The notes under the pieces were generated by a model. The model ran no database searches, had not been told where the DNA came from, and saw only the letters and a program-made list of their open reading frames with translations. A stretch of DNA of 64,000 nt from Glycocaulis alkaliphilus (GTDB lineage: Bacteria; Pseudomonadota; Alphaproteobacteria; Caulobacterales; Maricaulaceae): assembly GCF_004000605.1 (NCBI RefSeq), contig NZ_CP018911.1:1302001-1366000 (forward strand), read 5' to 3'. A program made the position numbers and the translations under genes. This document shows positions 17,442-26,306 of the stretch, one piece after another. Each line of letters opens with the position of its first letter. The first letter of the stretch is position 1.

Positions 17442-18122
17442 TCAAACCGGCGGTGCTTCGTCCTCCACCCCGCCGAAAATCTCCACGAACGCTGATTTCA
17501 GCGCAAAGTCTGCATCGTCCATGGTCACGGGCAGGCCCAGATCGGTCAGGCTGGTGACGCCAAAGGATGGATTGGTGATGCCGCACGGGACTATTCCACC
17601 AAAATGGGAAAGGTCCGGCTCGACATTCAGCGCGATGCCGTGAAACGAGATCCAGCGGCGCAGGCGGATGCCGATCGCGGCAATCTTGTCCTCGCGCGGC
17701 GGGCCACCCATGGCTGTGCGGTCCACCCACACGCCAATTCGGTCGCAGCGCTTTTCGCCCTTCACATTGAATCGATCCAGCGCGCCGATAATCCAGTCTT
17801 CGAGATTGTTGACGAACTGGCGCGCATCGCGGCCGCGTTCCCGCAAATCCATCATCACATAGGCCACGCGCTGGCCCGGCCCGTGATAGGTGTATTCACC
17901 GCCCCGGCCGGAACGGTAGACCGGAAATTTCTCCGGCTCGCGCAGGTCTGACGCGTCCGCGCTGGTGCCCGCAGTGTAGAGGGCAGGGTGCTCCAATAGC
18001 CAGATCAGCTCGCCCGCCTCGCCGCGATGAATGGCGGCCACGCGCGCCTCCATCGCCGCAACGGCGGCGTCATAATCGACCGGGGCTGCAGAAACTGCCC
18101 ATCCGGCTGGTTTTTGTTGCAT
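17442..18122 (-). CDS. lipB: octanoyl-[acyl carrier protein]:protein octanoyltransferase
   Basis: Lipoate biosynthesis enzyme that moves the octanoyl group from ACP to the lipoyl domains of 2-oxoacid dehydrogenases. The 226 residues contain [37 protein letters not shown] (substrate-site Gly/His cluster), [21 protein letters not shown] with the catalytic Lys, and IVPCGI with the catalytic Cys. Length and order match the family. lipA is not in the window. It diverges from the fliN-like gene. Confidence 0.95.
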   Translation of the reverse strand: MQQKPAGWAVSAAPVDYDAAVAAMEARVAAIHRGEAGELIWLLEHPALYTAGTSADASDLREPEKFPVYRSGRGGEYTYHGPGQRVAYVMMDLRERGRDARQFVNNLEDWIIGALDRFNVKGEKRCDRIGVWVDRTAMGGPPREDKIAAIGIRLRRWISFHGIALNVEPDLSHFGGIVPCGITNPSFGVTSLTDLGLPVTMDDADFALKSAFVEIFGGVEDEAPPV

Positions 18123-18224
18123 TGCTTAACGCCTCGGAAACCGGCCCGGAACATCGTGTGTAAACGCGCCGCTTTCAAGTGAGGGTGTGCGGCGGGAAAA
18201 CGCGGGACAAGGTATCATCATCTT

Positions 18225-18470
18225 ATGAGTCAGCTCGGCGCTGTGCAGATTGAAATTGCGGTTCTTCTGGGCCGCTCGCGCCTGCCCATCCAGCAATTCT
18301 TGCGGATGGGACGCGGCGCGGTGATTCCCCTTGATGCCGCCGAGCATGAAGAAGTGTGGATTCTGGCCAATAACCATCCCATCGCGCGCGGCGAGATCGT
18401 CATACAGGGCGATCATATCGCCGTGTCGATCACCGAAGCGGCTGACGTTCACGACTATTTCGCCGCCTGA
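18225..18470 (+). CDS. FliN/SpoA-domain flagellar switch protein (short, orphan)
   Basis: An 81-residue protein that is almost entirely a SpoA (FliM/FliN C-terminal) domain: VQIEIAVLLGRSRLPIQQFLRMGRGAVIPLD, NNHPIARGEIVI, and a closing ITEA segment. In the flagellar C-ring FliN binds FliM and CheY-P. Standard FliN proteins are longer by 20-40 N-terminal residues and sit in flagellar operons; this one stands alone between lipB and a tRNA gene. It may be the genuine FliN of the organism or an accessory SpoA protein. A fair ribosome site (GGACAAGG) precedes the ATG. Confidence 0.82.
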   Translation: MSQLGAVQIEIAVLLGRSRLPIQQFLRMGRGAVIPLDAAEHEEVWILANNHPIARGEIVIQGDHIAVSITEAADVHDYFAA

Positions 18471-18567
18471 TAGGAGCTTTCGGCGTGCGCGCGAAAATAG
18501 AGCGCGCTCGCGCAGTGAAGGGCTTTCCTTTCCTCTTGGGTCTTGCTAAACGCCCGTCTCCCAGTTT

Positions 18568-18652
18568 GCGGCCGTGGCGGAACTGGTAGACGCGCAGCGT
18601 TGAGGTCGCTGTGGGGCAACCCGTGGAAGTTCGAGTCTTCTCGGCCGCACCA
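18568..18652 (+). tRNA. tRNA-Leu (anticodon GAG)
   Basis: An 85-nt cloverleaf with encoded CCA. The acceptor arms GCGGCCG and CGGCCGC pair; the D-loop has GGTAGAC; the anticodon stem CAGCG/CGCTG encloses TTGAGGT with GAG at 18602-18604; there is a long class II variable arm (TGGGGCAACCCGT) and a T-arm GAAGTTCGAGTCTTC. It decodes CUC/CUU leucine codons. Confidence 0.96.
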
Positions 18653-18848
18653 TTTTCTCTCCTGCGGGAGAGATATGAAAAACCACCCGGTTCGCATGTC
18701 GCGGGCCGGGTGTTTTCATTTTTGCGCTGCTGACATCACCTCAAGCCTCGCCTTGCCGGGCTGCACACAGTAGGCTTGCCGCCATAATCCTGCCTTCCGG
18801 CGAGGGGAGGCTTAAGGTCTGGTTGTTCGCTGTGCTGGAGGGTGCTTC

Positions 18849-19847
18849 TTGCGCCGTATTGTCTGCCTTTCCACGCTTGTGATTGCGGGCGCGCTTGCTG
18901 TCACAGGCCCGTCTGCCCTGATGTCCGCTGCAAACGCACAGGACGGTGCCAGCAGCGGGCTTTCCCTGCATGCGGGCTGGCAGAGCGGGCCGGAGCTGGA
19001 AAGCGCCCGCGCCGGTCTGGCTGCCGTCACGCTGGATGATCAGATCTATGCCGCAGGCGGGGCAGGGCGCGTCACTCCGCGCGACAATTTCGAGGTCTAT
19101 GACAGCGAGATCAATCGCTGGCGGCCTCTCTCCCCCCTGCCTGAAGGGCTGGAGCGCTTTGGCCTTGCTGCCGCTGACGGGCGCATCTGGGCGGCCGGCG
19201 GATACGGTTCGGAATCGGGCCGCGAGCCGATTGCGGAGATGTGGTCCTATGACCCGGAAACCGATGTCTGGCAGAGCGAGACGCCCATGCCCGCGCCGCG
19301 CGCGGCCTTTGCCATGGTGGCCCATGAGGGCCGGCTGTATGCCGTAGGCGGCACTGAAGAGCCGGGCGGCATTTTCGTCTTCGACATCGAGACAAGCGAA
19401 TGGGCCGCCCTGGAAGCACCATCAGACCTGCGCCGCCGCGATGCCGGCATCACGCTGGTCAATGGCGAAATCTGGGTGACTGGCGGGATTGTGAACCGTC
19501 GCGCGGTTGCCCGCGTGGACATATACAATATCGATGCGCGCCAGTGGCGGCGCGGCCCGGACCTGCCGCAGGCGCGGGCCGGTCATGCCCTGGTCTTTGA
19601 CGGATCGCGCGTACTGGCGCTGGGCGGACGCGGGGACGATCTGCGCTCCACCCATGACACCGTGTTCACCGCCGCGCCGGACGCGCGCAGCTGGCAGGCT
19701 GGAGGCGCGCTGACAGCCGCGCGCACCGAGGCGGCGGCTGCGGTGCTGGACGGCGCCGTGTTTCTGATCGGGGGCGGCGTCGGCGGCGGCGTGTTCGCGC
19801 CCTTCACCGCGCTCGCCACTGTGGACGTTCTGGGACGCAGCCAGTAG
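18849..19847 (+). CDS. secreted Kelch-repeat protein
   Basis: A 332-residue protein with a signal peptide (hydrophobic run VCLSTLVIAGALAV, cleavage near NAQ, residue 30) and five or six Kelch blades, each with a GG pair and spaced Tyr/Trp (IYAAGGAG...YDSEINRWRPL; IWAAGGYG...YDPETDVWQ; LYAVGGTE; IWVTGG; VLALGGRG; VFLIGGG). It should fold as a periplasmic or extracellular beta-propeller, like NanM-type proteins, but no catalytic residues could be assigned. The start is TTG at 18849, supported by GGAGG eight bases ahead and by the signal peptide beginning there. Confidence 0.88.
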   Translation: MRRIVCLSTLVIAGALAVTGPSALMSAANAQDGASSGLSLHAGWQSGPELESARAGLAAVTLDDQIYAAGGAGRVTPRDNFEVYDSEINRWRPLSPLPEGLERFGLAAADGRIWAAGGYGSESGREPIAEMWSYDPETDVWQSETPMPAPRAAFAMVAHEGRLYAVGGTEEPGGIFVFDIETSEWAALEAPSDLRRRDAGITLVNGEIWVTGGIVNRRAVARVDIYNIDARQWRRGPDLPQARAGHALVFDGSRVLALGGRGDDLRSTHDTVFTAAPDARSWQAGGALTAARTEAAAAVLDGAVFLIGGGVGGGVFAPFTALATVDVLGRSQ

Positions 19848-19849
19848 CG

Positions 19850-19865
19850 CGGCAACCAATTTGCA
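19850..19865 (+). promoter_or_regulatory. candidate sigma-54 promoter of spmX
   Basis: CGGCAACCAATTTGCA contains GG and GC separated by exactly 10 bases with the -12 element TTGCA, matching the sigma-54 consensus (TGGCAC-N5-TTGCA). A start near 19876 would leave a leader of about 36 bases before the ATG at 19912. In Caulobacter crescentus spmX is activated by the sigma-54 regulator TacA, so the element fits known control of this gene. Confidence 0.6.
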
Positions 19866-19911
19866 ACGATACCGCAAAGGCCCCTGACGGGCGTTTCGGA
19901 ACGGGACACTT

Positions 19912-21444
19912 ATGAAGCCGCGCTTGAAATCCAGCCGCGCCGCGCGCGAACTCATCAAGACCCATGAACCCTTCCTGGGCGACGCGCTGCGCCGTGGACG
20001 GCGCTGGGCGCTGGGCTACGGCCACACGGCAGCGGCCAGGGAAGGCGCGCGCATCAGCCGTGAAGATGCCGAACTGCTGCTTCTCTATGATGTGATCCAG
20101 GCCGAACAGGCCATCGGCAAGGCGGTGGGCGAGGACCTGCCCGGCGCTGTCCGCGACGCGCTGGTCTCCTTTGCCTGCTCCATCGGTGCGGGTGCATTCA
20201 AGGTGTCGGACGTGGCGCGCCTCGCCCGTGACGGCCGTCATCTGGAAGCCGCGGCCGCGCTGGAAACCTGGGTGCGCGCCGAGGAAGATGGCCGTCTGGT
20301 CGTCTCCGAGCGCCTGGTGCGCCGCCGCGCTGCCGAGAAGGCGCTCTATCTGCGCGGTGTGCAGGAGCAGGCCGAACCGGCCCCGGCCGCCGAGCCTGCG
20401 CCCGAACCCGCGCCGGAGCCTGCAGAGGCCGCGCCGCGCATCGGCCCGCTTGTCGATCTGGAGCTCGAATTTGTCGATCCGCCAGAGCCGGGCGGCATGG
20501 TGTTGGAAGATGAAGCGCAAGCGGAGCCGGAAGCTGAAGTTCAGCCCGTAGCTGAACCTGAGCCGGAACCCGAGCCCGAGCCTGAGCCTGAAGCGGCCGC
20601 CGAACCGGCTGAAGAGGAATCGCCCGCTCCGGCACCGGCGCTTGCGCCCGGCGGGATGGATGATCCGACCGGCAGCGTCATTGCGCGCATGAATGCGCAA
20701 ATGGCCGAGACGCTGGCTGTTCCGGCGCACCCTGCTGACCAGCCGGAAGCGGAGTCTGAGCCCGTGCGCGGCGATGCCCGTCTGGGTTTCAGCTTCATGA
20801 GCCGCGCCGAGCCGGAAAGCCCGGCGGCAGCCGAAGTGCAGCCCGCAGCGCAAACCGAACCGGAGCAGCCCCGTTACAAGGTTGGCCCGGTCCCGGTCTA
20901 TGCGGCCATATCGTCAGTAACGATCACCCGTACCGATATTGCGGTGCCGGTCACGCCGGCTGTGCCCCAGGCCGCTCAGCCCGGCACTATCAGCGCTGAT
21001 GCGCCTGCCCCCAGCGCAGGCTTTTCCGGCGAGGTGCAGGCCGTAGGCCGCCCGGCCGACATGCCTGAGGAAGACGAGACCGCTGACGCGGATGAAATCC
21101 ATCCCGGCGTGCTCATGGGCAGTGCGGCTCCGGCACCCGAACTGCCGCAGGCCGGACCCGGTCCGGCACTGCCCTCAAAACAGGCCGGCAGCGGCACATG
21201 GCTGTTCGCCGCGAACCTGGCTGTCGGTGTGGCGATGACGGGCTTTGGCCTGTGGACGATTATCGAGCGGGGCTCTGATCCGGAGATCGTCGATTTTGGC
21301 CTTCTGGGGCCGGTGGCAGCGGCCATGGGCATTGCGCTGACCATCACCTCTGGCTGGATACTCCTCACCCGCAAGAGCGAGCCCAAAGCCTCAGCTGAAA
21401 GCGCTGATACGGCGAACCAACTCACCCCGCCAACAGCGGAATAA
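19912..21444 (+). CDS. spmX: stalked-pole muramidase-like protein SpmX
   Basis: Membrane-anchored GH24 lysozyme-like polarity protein; in Caulobacter it localises to the stalked pole and recruits the kinase DivJ. The domain order is diagnostic: a muramidase domain (1-150, with MKPR start, LGYGHT at 34-39 and VRRRAAEKALYLRG), a long Pro/Glu/Ala-rich disordered segment (about 155-425, with runs of EPEP), and two C-terminal membrane helices (about 428-451 and 462-486). Of the lysozyme catalytic triad only Glu19 is kept; the Asp position is Arg and the Thr of the usual WTIGYGHT is Ala33, so hydrolase activity is unlikely. At 510 residues it is longer than the Caulobacter protein because of the linker. 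Confidence 0.93.
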   Translation: MKPRLKSSRAARELIKTHEPFLGDALRRGRRWALGYGHTAAAREGARISREDAELLLLYDVIQAEQAIGKAVGEDLPGAVRDALVSFACSIGAGAFKVSDVARLARDGRHLEAAAALETWVRAEEDGRLVVSERLVRRRAAEKALYLRGVQEQAEPAPAAEPAPEPAPEPAEAAPRIGPLVDLELEFVDPPEPGGMVLEDEAQAEPEAEVQPVAEPEPEPEPEPEPEAAAEPAEEESPAPAPALAPGGMDDPTGSVIARMNAQMAETLAVPAHPADQPEAESEPVRGDARLGFSFMSRAEPESPAAAEVQPAAQTEPEQPRYKVGPVPVYAAISSVTITRTDIAVPVTPAVPQAAQPGTISADAPAPSAGFSGEVQAVGRPADMPEEDETADADEIHPGVLMGSAAPAPELPQAGPGPALPSKQAGSGTWLFAANLAVGVAMTGFGLWTIIERGSDPEIVDFGLLGPVAAAMGIALTITSGWILLTRKSEPKASAESADTANQLTPPTAE

Positions 21445-21492
21445 AGACAGCCGGAGCTTGACCGTAATGGCGGGCGTGGTATCTCGCCTGCC

Positions 21493-22665
21493 ATGATATC
21501 GAACCAATACCCGACGCTGGAATTCCCCCTGGGGGAGACCGCAGAGATGCTGCGCGACACCGTGCGCAGCTTTGCTTCCGACAATATCGCGCCTTTGGCG
21601 GCCGAGATCGATGTGAAGGACGAGTTCCCGCATCATCTCTGGCGCGGGATGGGCGAGCTGGGCCTTCTGGGCATTACCGTCGGCGAGGAATATGGCGGTT
21701 CGGGCCTTGGCTATCTCGAGCATGTGATCGCGATGGAGGAAATCTCCCGCGCGTCTGCTTCGGTGGGCCTTTCCTACGGCGCGCACTCAAACCTGTGCGT
21801 CAACCAGATCAAGCTCAATGGCAGTGACGCGCAGCGGGAGAAATACCTGCCCAAACTCGTCTCCGGCGAGCATGTCGGCGCGCTCGCCATGAGCGAGCCG
21901 GGCGCAGGCTCTGACGTCGTTTCCATGCGCCTGAAAGCTGAAAAGAAGGGCGATCGCTACGTCCTCAATGGCTCGAAAATGTGGATCACCAACGGGCCGA
22001 GCGCCGACGTGCTGGTGGTCTATGCCAAGACCGATCCCAATGGCGGCTCCAAAGGCATCACCGCCTTCCTGATCGAGAAGGACATGAAGGGTTTCTCCGT
22101 CGCCCAGAAGCTCGACAAGCTGGGCATGCGCGGCTCTGAAACCGGCGAGCTGGTGTTTGAAGACTGCGAAGTACCCGAAGAGAACGTGCTCGGCGGCATC
22201 GGCCAGGGCGTGCGCGTGCTGATGAGCGGGCTCGATTATGAGCGCGCCGTGCTCTCTGCCGGGCCGGTCGGCATCATGCAGGCCTGCATGGATGTGGTCA
22301 TGCCCTACATCCACGAGCGCAAGCAGTTCGGCAAATCCATTGGCGAGTTCCAGCTGGTACAGGGCAAGATTGCCGACATGTACACCCGCATGAACGCGTC
22401 GCGCGCCTATGTGTATGCCGTGGCGCAAGCCTGTGATGCGGGCAAGACGACCCGCAAGGACGCCGCTGGCGCGATCCTCTTTGCTGCTGAGGCCGCCACG
22501 CAGTGCGCGCTGGACGCCATCCAGATTCTCGGCGGGAATGGCTATATCAACGAATACCCGACCGGGCGCCTCTTGCGCGATGCCAAGCTCTACGAGATCG
22601 GCGCTGGCACCAGCGAAATCCGCCGCTGGCTGATCGGCCGGGAATTGTTTGGCGAGAGCGCTTAG
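21493..22665 (+). CDS. ivd: isovaleryl-CoA dehydrogenase
   Basis: FAD flavoenzyme of leucine degradation that oxidises isovaleryl-CoA to 3-methylcrotonyl-CoA. The 390-residue protein has the acyl-CoA dehydrogenase order: helical N domain, beta domain with [14 protein letters not shown] and [15 protein letters not shown], helical C domain with [21 protein letters not shown] and [31 protein letters not shown]. The catalytic Glu lies in [13 protein letters not shown] (about 249), the position characteristic of isovaleryl-CoA dehydrogenases rather than the later position used by most relatives. Partner genes mccB, liuC and mccA lie 8-17 kb downstream on the same strand. Confidence 0.92.
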   Translation: MISNQYPTLEFPLGETAEMLRDTVRSFASDNIAPLAAEIDVKDEFPHHLWRGMGELGLLGITVGEEYGGSGLGYLEHVIAMEEISRASASVGLSYGAHSNLCVNQIKLNGSDAQREKYLPKLVSGEHVGALAMSEPGAGSDVVSMRLKAEKKGDRYVLNGSKMWITNGPSADVLVVYAKTDPNGGSKGITAFLIEKDMKGFSVAQKLDKLGMRGSETGELVFEDCEVPEENVLGGIGQGVRVLMSGLDYERAVLSAGPVGIMQACMDVVMPYIHERKQFGKSIGEFQLVQGKIADMYTRMNASRAYVYAVAQACDAGKTTRKDAAGAILFAAEAATQCALDAIQILGGNGYINEYPTGRLLRDAKLYEIGAGTSEIRRWLIGRELFGESA

Positions 22666-22680
22666 AGCCTTCCTATACTT

Positions 22681-22721
22681 CGTCATTCCGGGCGAGCTTT
22701 TGGCGAGACCCGGAACCCAGC
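22681..22721. repeat. family-B palindromic unit (CCGGG subtype)
   Basis: CGTCATTCCGGGCGAGC...GAGACCCGGAACCCAGC, one unit of the CGTCATTCC...GGAACCCAG family, immediately after ivd. It probably forms a hairpin through CCGGG/CCCGG. Confidence 0.75.
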
Positions 22722-23702
22722 TTTTGTTTTGATGCTCAGCCCATCCCCCGCCTCCGTGTTGTGTTCCGTGAGATTGTTGAGGATTTCGAGCGGGCTTTGA
22801 TAGCCGAGGCATCGCAGGCGTGTGCGGTTATAGTTTTGGACGAAGTTTCGGATATAGGCGTTGCGCTGCTCGTGCGTGTCGAAGCAGTTGCGGCCCTGAT
22901 TGCGTCCGTTTGGCGGGTGGGCGTCGAGATGTTCCTGCAGGCGGCGGTTGAAGCGTTCTGCCATACCGTTGGTCTGCGGACGGAAGGGGCGTGTGAGCCG
23001 GTGTTTGACACCGTGGGCGGCGCAGACCCGGTCGAAGGCATGGGTACCGCTGGGACGGTCTTCGGGCTTGCCCTTCTTGTCGACGGCGAACCGGTCTGTG
23101 AACTCTGATCCGTTATCGGACAGGACGGTGTGGACCTTCAGCGGGAAGCTTTCCAGGAAGCGCTCGAAGAAGGCGGCGGCGTTGGCTGCGCTGCGCGTGT
23201 TGAAGATGTCCAGATGGACGAAGCGCGTGGCCCGGTCGATGGCGATGAAGGCATAGGCGGGCTGCCGGTTCAGGCGTGTCAGGTGCTTCACATCGACATG
23301 GATGAACCCGGCGGGCTGGCCGGTCTCGAACACGCCGGTGCGCGCACGCGCCTGCACGGGCCGGGCCGAGATGCCATGACGGCGCCAGCAGCGGTGCAGG
23401 GCCGCGCGTGACAGGTCCGGCTTCACACAGCGCCGCATCACCTCCAGCGCATCATCCAGCGACAGGCCCACATGACAGCGCAGCTCGACAGCCAGCGCTT
23501 CCTCCACGCCGCTCATAGAGGTCTTCAGCGTATGGGGCACATGCGGGCGGTCAGCCACTTCGCTGCGCGCCCGCCAGCGTCTTATCGTAGTCTCTGACAC
23601 CCCCAGCTCGGCCGACAGCACAGCAACCGGCTTGCCACAGGTCTGGATGTAACGCCGTGTCGCCGGCGTCGTGCGGGCATTGGCATGAAGACGCAACTCC
23701 AT
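22683..23702 (-). CDS. IS481-family transposase, copy 1
   Basis: DDE-type transposase of about 339 residues. It has an N-terminal helix-turn-helix (SVSETTIRRWRARS-type, residues about 20-50), then an integrase core with Asp in FIHVDVKH, Asp in LSDNGSEF and Glu in NGMAERFNRRL, and a C-terminal NYNRTRLRCLGYQSPLEIL motif. The ATG at 23702 was chosen because GGGAGG precedes it; a TTG 22 codons upstream stays in frame. The reading frame has no stop inside the IS: the last residues (after LTEHN) are encoded by flanking DNA and differ from those of copy 2. It looks functional. Confidence 0.93.
   Translation of the reverse strand: MELRLHANARTTPATRRYIQTCGKPVAVLSAELGVSETTIRRWRARSEVADRPHVPHTLKTSMSGVEEALAVELRCHVGLSLDDALEVMRRCVKPDLSRAALHRCWRRHGISARPVQARARTGVFETGQPAGFIHVDVKHLTRLNRQPAYAFIAIDRATRFVHLDIFNTRSAANAAAFFERFLESFPLKVHTVLSDNGSEFTDRFAVDKKGKPEDRPSGTHAFDRVCAAHGVKHRLTRPFRPQTNGMAERFNRRLQEHLDAHPPNGRNQGRNCFDTHEQRNAYIRNFVQNYNRTRLRCLGYQSPLEILNNLTEHNTEAGDGLSIKTKAGFRVSPKARPE
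22751..22756. repeat. target-site duplication of IS481 copy 1 (left)
   Basis: CCTCCG, repeated directly at 23786-23791 on the other side of the IS. It equals the CTCC loop plus closing C-G pair of a CCCCCGC-ctcc-GCGGGGG palindrome, seen uninterrupted at 31776-31793. Confidence 0.9.
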
Positions 23703-23785
23703 CACCGGCCTCCCAGTCTGGACCGCACATACTCTACACCCGCAGACACCGAAGCGGTATCCAAACAATCAAACGAGATGAAACA
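22757..23785 (-). mobile_element. IS481-family insertion sequence, copy 1 (1029 bp)
   Basis: The ends were set by comparison with the second copy at 59889-60917: homology stops abruptly at both sides. The element runs TGTTGTGTTCCGTG...GATGAAACA on the plus strand, with imperfect terminal inverted repeats (15 of the first 22 positions match, including TGTT at the tip and GATTGTT at 16-22). It is flanked by a 6-bp direct repeat CCTCCG. Typical IS481 features are the TG...CA ends, the single transposase gene and the size near 1 kb. Confidence 0.95.
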
Positions 23786-24202
23786 CCTCCGCGGGGGCAG
23801 GCCGGGCTTCGCGCCATTTACTGCCCCGCTGGTCCAACCGGGGTCCCCGCCCCGACGGGGGACCCATGGACAAGCCCGGTGGCTGAAAAATGGACCCCGG
23901 CTCTGGGGCCGGGGACCCGGTGGAGAGGCAAGCGGGATATAAGACAGATCACGAAGCGGCCTGAAAAGCGCGATCCCCGATCAGGCCGGGGACGGGCCTT
24001 CGCGCCCGCGACTGCCTGTCCCCGCGCAGGCGGGTATTCGCGGAACATCGCAACGCGGATGCGTTCCGGAACTAAAACACTTTGGGTTCCAGATAAGCGC
24101 TAAAGCGCTTTCTGGAATGACGAGGGAAATGGGCATTTCCCTTTTCGTCGTTCCCGCCTGCGCGGGGATGACGATTGGTGTGGGGAGTCTGGCCCTTACC
24201 CC
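23786..24202. repeat. composite palindromic intergenic repeats
   Basis: No gene is seen. From left to right: target duplication and the right half of the interrupted palindrome (23786-23800), a family-E block of G/C palindromes (GGGTCCCCGCCCCGACGGGG at 23850, GGACCCCGGCTCTGGGGCCG at 23891), a family-A unit (about 23990-24076, with the extra hairpin inside the CGCG loop), and a family-B unit (24083-24122, GGGTTCCAGATAAGCGC...GGAATGACG). The first 140 bp match 31789-31925 closely. Confidence 0.75.
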
Positions 24203-25936
24203 CTACTCCCCCGGTTTCAGCCGCGCCATAAGCCGGTGATCAGCGCTGTTGAGCATGGCAATCGTGCTGTCGTACCCGGCGACGATGGCGTCGTCGTATC
24301 GGCGCCATTCGCGCAAATCCATCTCTATGTCGGGCAGGACGAGCATGTCGGCTGCCTCGCGCGTTTCGGCGTGTTCATCCAGCGTGGCGGCGGTGGCCGC
24401 GCGCATCAATAGCGAGGCGATGGGCGGCGGATCAGACAGGCCATGGCGCATCGCCCAGCCGAAAAAGCCCGGCGGATTGATGAAATCCTTCGGGTTGATG
24501 GCGCGGTTGCGCGTCACATCCACACCGATATTCGCGCCGCGATGGCTCGATTTGAGTTCCTTGATGGGGAAGTTGTTGAACACCGCCCCGTCCACCAGCA
24601 CGTTCTCGCCATCGATCACGGGCGGCAAAAGCCCAGGAATCGCCAGAGAAGCGCGCAAGGCATCACGCAGGCGGCCTGTCCGGTGGATGCGCACCGCGCC
24701 ATCGGTCAGGTTTGAGGACACGCAGAAGAAGGGCCGGTGCAGATCGGCAATGTCGACATCGCCGAAATGCTCGGCGAGGCGCTTTTCCACCTCCTTGCCG
24801 CGCACCAGGCTAACCACCGGCAGGGTCCAGTCGTTCAGGGGGCTGGATTCCACAAACGCCTTGCGGATGCGGGTATCGATCTCGTCATTGCTCCACCCCA
24901 TGGCGACACCGGCGGCGATGATCGCGCCCATGGAGGTGCCGGCCACAAAGTCGAACTCGATACCGTGATCGCGGAAGGCCTGGATCGCGCCGATATGGGC
25001 ATAGGCGCGGCTGCCGCCGCCAGACAGGACCAGCCCCACCGAGCATCCCGCCATGGTGCGCGCCAGATGGGCCACGTCGCGCTCCTCGAACTGGCGCCAG
25101 TGGAAGCAGCGCGCGGCCTCGGCGGCGTCCATCCATTCCTGCGGTGTGGCGACGCTACGGCTGCCGCCATGATGCAGCAGCACGACATCGATCAGGCGCA
25201 GCTTGGCAGCCGGTGAGGGGTCTTCAGGCAGGATGGGCAAAGAGGGTCTGGCGTCGCCGCGCGCCAGCAGCCAGACGCGGTCAGCCCGGCCAACCGCCTG
25301 ACGCGCCCAGGACACGTCATTCAGGCGGGCGGTGAGGATGACAATGTCGCCGGTGCGTTCGGCCTCATCTAGCTGTGAGGGCGGTATCACATCGCCTTCC
25401 TCGCCGATGATCGTGCAGCTGCGCCCCAGCGCCGCGAGCGCGTCTTTCAGCTGGCGTGAGCGCAAGGCGAGATCAATGGTCGGCGAGGTGGAAACCAGCG
25501 CAAATACGCGCGGCTCGGCCTTGGAACGCAGCGTGCCGCCGCGCAGGCGGAACAGCATCATGCGCGCCAGCTCGCGCATCAGGCTGGCATGGCGCCGGGT
25601 CAGCTTCTCGAACGCGGCCTTGGGCAGGCGGATCAGCTCGCTATCGCGCAGCGCATAGATATTGGCCGAATGGGGCCGGTCCTCGACCAGCGCCATTTCG
25701 CCAATCGGCTCGCCAGCGCGGATATGGCCGACGAGTTCGGGGCGTCCGTCCGCGCCGGTGCGGAAGGCCGCCAGCGCGCCGGAGCGCACCAGATAGAAGG
25801 CATCAGCCGGATCGCCGGCTTCAAACAGGGTCTGACCGGCGGGCAGGCAGAACCATTCCACCTCGGCCTCGACAGCCTTCAGCGCGGCTTTCTCAAGCCG
25901 GTTCAGGAAGGGAAGAAAGCCAAGCTTCATATCCAT
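24203..25936 (-). CDS. patatin-like phospholipase with cyclic-nucleotide-binding domain (NTE/RssA type)
   Basis: A 577-residue predicted lysophospholipase. Residues about 10-125 form a cyclic nucleotide-binding fold (LFEAGDPADAFYLVRSGALAAFR, GEPIGEMALVEDRPHSANIYA). Residues about 300-500 form a patatin domain with the oxyanion loop VLSGGGSRAYAHIG, the nucleophile in GTSMG and the dyad Asp in DGAVFNNFP. This order is that of neuropathy-target-esterase-like bacterial proteins. The middle section (about 150-290) is less conserved. It is transcribed alone. Whether the regulatory domain binds a nucleotide cannot be told; the PRHSANIYA-type Arg-Ser/Thr phosphate cassette appears as RPHSAN. Confidence 0.92.
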   Translation of the reverse strand: MDMKLGFLPFLNRLEKAALKAVEAEVEWFCLPAGQTLFEAGDPADAFYLVRSGALAAFRTGADGRPELVGHIRAGEPIGEMALVEDRPHSANIYALRDSELIRLPKAAFEKLTRRHASLMRELARMMLFRLRGGTLRSKAEPRVFALVSTSPTIDLALRSRQLKDALAALGRSCTIIGEEGDVIPPSQLDEAERTGDIVILTARLNDVSWARQAVGRADRVWLLARGDARPSLPILPEDPSPAAKLRLIDVVLLHHGGSRSVATPQEWMDAAEAARCFHWRQFEERDVAHLARTMAGCSVGLVLSGGGSRAYAHIGAIQAFRDHGIEFDFVAGTSMGAIIAAGVAMGWSNDEIDTRIRKAFVESSPLNDWTLPVVSLVRGKEVEKRLAEHFGDVDIADLHRPFFCVSSNLTDGAVRIHRTGRLRDALRASLAIPGLLPPVIDGENVLVDGAVFNNFPIKELKSSHRGANIGVDVTRNRAINPKDFINPPGFFGWAMRHGLSDPPPIASLLMRAATAATLDEHAETREAADMLVLPDIEMDLREWRRYDDAIVAGYDSTIAMLNSADHRLMARLKPGE

Positions 25937-26306
25937 AATGGTTGCGCCCCTGCCGGGTTGCGTAGCGCGCTACCCGGTTATCGTCCAGATACCGCCCAAG
26001 ATAGGCTCATGAGTCCGCACGAACGAACACCCGTGTTTGCGGATGGCGTTCTCCGGCCCCATGCCTTCGGCGTTCGTCATTCCAGAAGCCTTAAGGGCTT
26101 GCCGCTATAGCGCTGGCCTTCAACACTTCGTCGTTCCCGCGCAGGCGGGAACCCAGAGCCGTTTGCGCAGGGCCATTGCTGGTCAAACTCTGGATGCCCG
26201 CCTGTGCGGGCATGACGAGAGTGGGTGTCTCCCCCCGTAAACGGGGGAGGACATCGGAGTGGGCCGGGCTCCCGTTCATCCCGGACTGACGAGGAGCGCG
26301 TGGCCC
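25937..26306. repeat. intergenic region with degenerate repeats
   Basis: 370 bp without a convincing gene. It contains a partial family-B unit (26076-26105, CGTCATTCCAGAAGCC), CGTCGTTCCCGCGCAGGCGG with its mirror GGATGCCCGCCTGTGCGGGC (26130-26215), and a family-C fragment (CCCCCGTAAACGGGGGAGG, about 26231). The left part (25937-26040) probably carries the promoter of the patatin gene. Confidence 0.6.

Noticed and set aside
19912-21444. Phage endolysin / prophage marker
   Set aside because: The GH24 domain alone would suggest a phage lysin, but the long Pro/Glu linker, two C-terminal helices, lost catalytic residues and absence of any phage gene nearby identify SpmX.
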